From CAZROT01 sp964601895 (lineage in GTDB: Bacteria; Pseudomonadota; Gammaproteobacteria; Enterobacterales; Enterobacteriaceae): a stretch of DNA of 64,000 nucleotides. How positions within the stretch are numbered: position 1 is the first letter of the stretch; every line of letters starts with the position of its first letter. Positions 63,987 through 64,000 of the stretch are shown piece by piece. The DNA is taken from contig CAZROT010000002.1 in assembly GCA_964601895.1 (NCBI GenBank), positions 124,001 through 188,000 of the forward strand. The letters run 5' to 3'. The position numbers were made by a program, and so were the translations under genes. Below the pieces are notes generated by a model. It searched no databases. It was given only the letters and a program-made list of their open reading frames with translations, and was not told where the DNA came from.

Positions 63987-64000
63987 ATGACCCGCCATTC
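63987..64000 (+). CDS. pgm: First codons of the next gene, probably pgm (phosphoglucomutase), cut by window edge
   Basis: GAGGAG lies 5 bases before an ATG at 63987 and only four full codons (MTRH) remain. The identity rests on synteny: pgm follows seqA in enterics. The residues themselves are too few to confirm it. Confidence 0.4.

Overview
The window looks like a chromosomal segment of a gammaproteobacterium of the order Enterobacterales. Nearly every housekeeping protein aligns by eye along its full length with its E. coli or Yersinia counterpart (H-NS, SeqA, LexA, GalU, IspE, FolD), and several gene neighbourhoods are the enteric ones: purU / rssA-rssB-galU / hns; ispE-lolB and hemA-prfA-prmC-sirB1-kdsA; ycbL / aspC; argU / folD; ybfF / seqA / start of a probable pgm. 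Base composition is AT-leaning, with very AT-rich gene-free stretches, interrupted genes, a duplicated effector-like gene pair and a giant ankyrin toxin-like locus. This suggests a host-associated (possibly insect-associated) enteric lineage with some genome decay. That lifestyle is inference. The run of exactly 100 N at 38828-38927 marks a draft scaffold join.

Layout. 1-5.6 kb: end of an unknown gene, a VOC-family protein, aroH, gapA and sppA, mostly on the minus strand. 5.8-10.2 kb: two adjacent paralogous genes with effector-like architecture (variable N-terminus, Ala/Pro-rich middle, C-terminal hydrophobic hairpin) and duplicated upstream DNA that carries a conserved palindrome. 10.3-14.5 kb: ynjH, xthA, an AT-rich island with a LysR-like regulator, purU. 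15-20.5 kb: rssA-rssB-galU-ugd on the plus strand and hns opposite. 20.5-26 kb: a long AT-rich gap with tRNA-Lys(CUU), then wrbA, chaA and a large acidic protein with an internal duplication. 26.2-36.2 kb: ychF, pth, prs, ispE, lolB on the minus strand, diverging from hemA, prfA, prmC, sirB1, kdsA. 36.2-39.2 kb: a putative lipoprotein, an exported ELM1-like protein, elbB and a coiled-coil protein broken by the assembly gap. 39.5-46.1 kb: a GC-richer island with one giant ankyrin/RTX-like gene split by a frameshift at an A6 run. 47-54.6 kb: a complete FetMP/P19-type iron uptake operon. 54.9-57.2 kb: cspE and an interrupted PP2C-like gene with an unusual motif order. 57.4-64 kb: ycbL, aspC, lexA with two SOS boxes, a membrane protein, tRNA-Arg(UCU), folD, ybfF, seqA and probably the first codons of pgm.

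How the genes work together. The core genes cover aromatic amino acid synthesis (aroH, aspC), glycolysis (gapA), UDP-sugar supply (galU, ugd), KDO and isoprenoid precursors (kdsA, ispE), outer-membrane lipoprotein insertion (lolB), haem synthesis coupled to translation termination (hemA-prfA-prmC), one-carbon and purine metabolism (purU, folD, prs), DNA repair and replication control (xthA, lexA, seqA) and global regulation (hns, rssB). The iron operon should form one pathway: the periplasmic P19 protein binds the metal, the FTR1 permease imports it, and the DUF2318 protein, FtsX-type ABC module and TlpA-like thioredoxin act as accessory redox and energy components. The most unusual content is accessory: the tandem paralogs, the acidic repeat protein, the giant ankyrin toxin-like locus and the rearranged PP2C-like gene. 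All four are candidates for host-interaction factors, but no function is demonstrated by the sequence alone.
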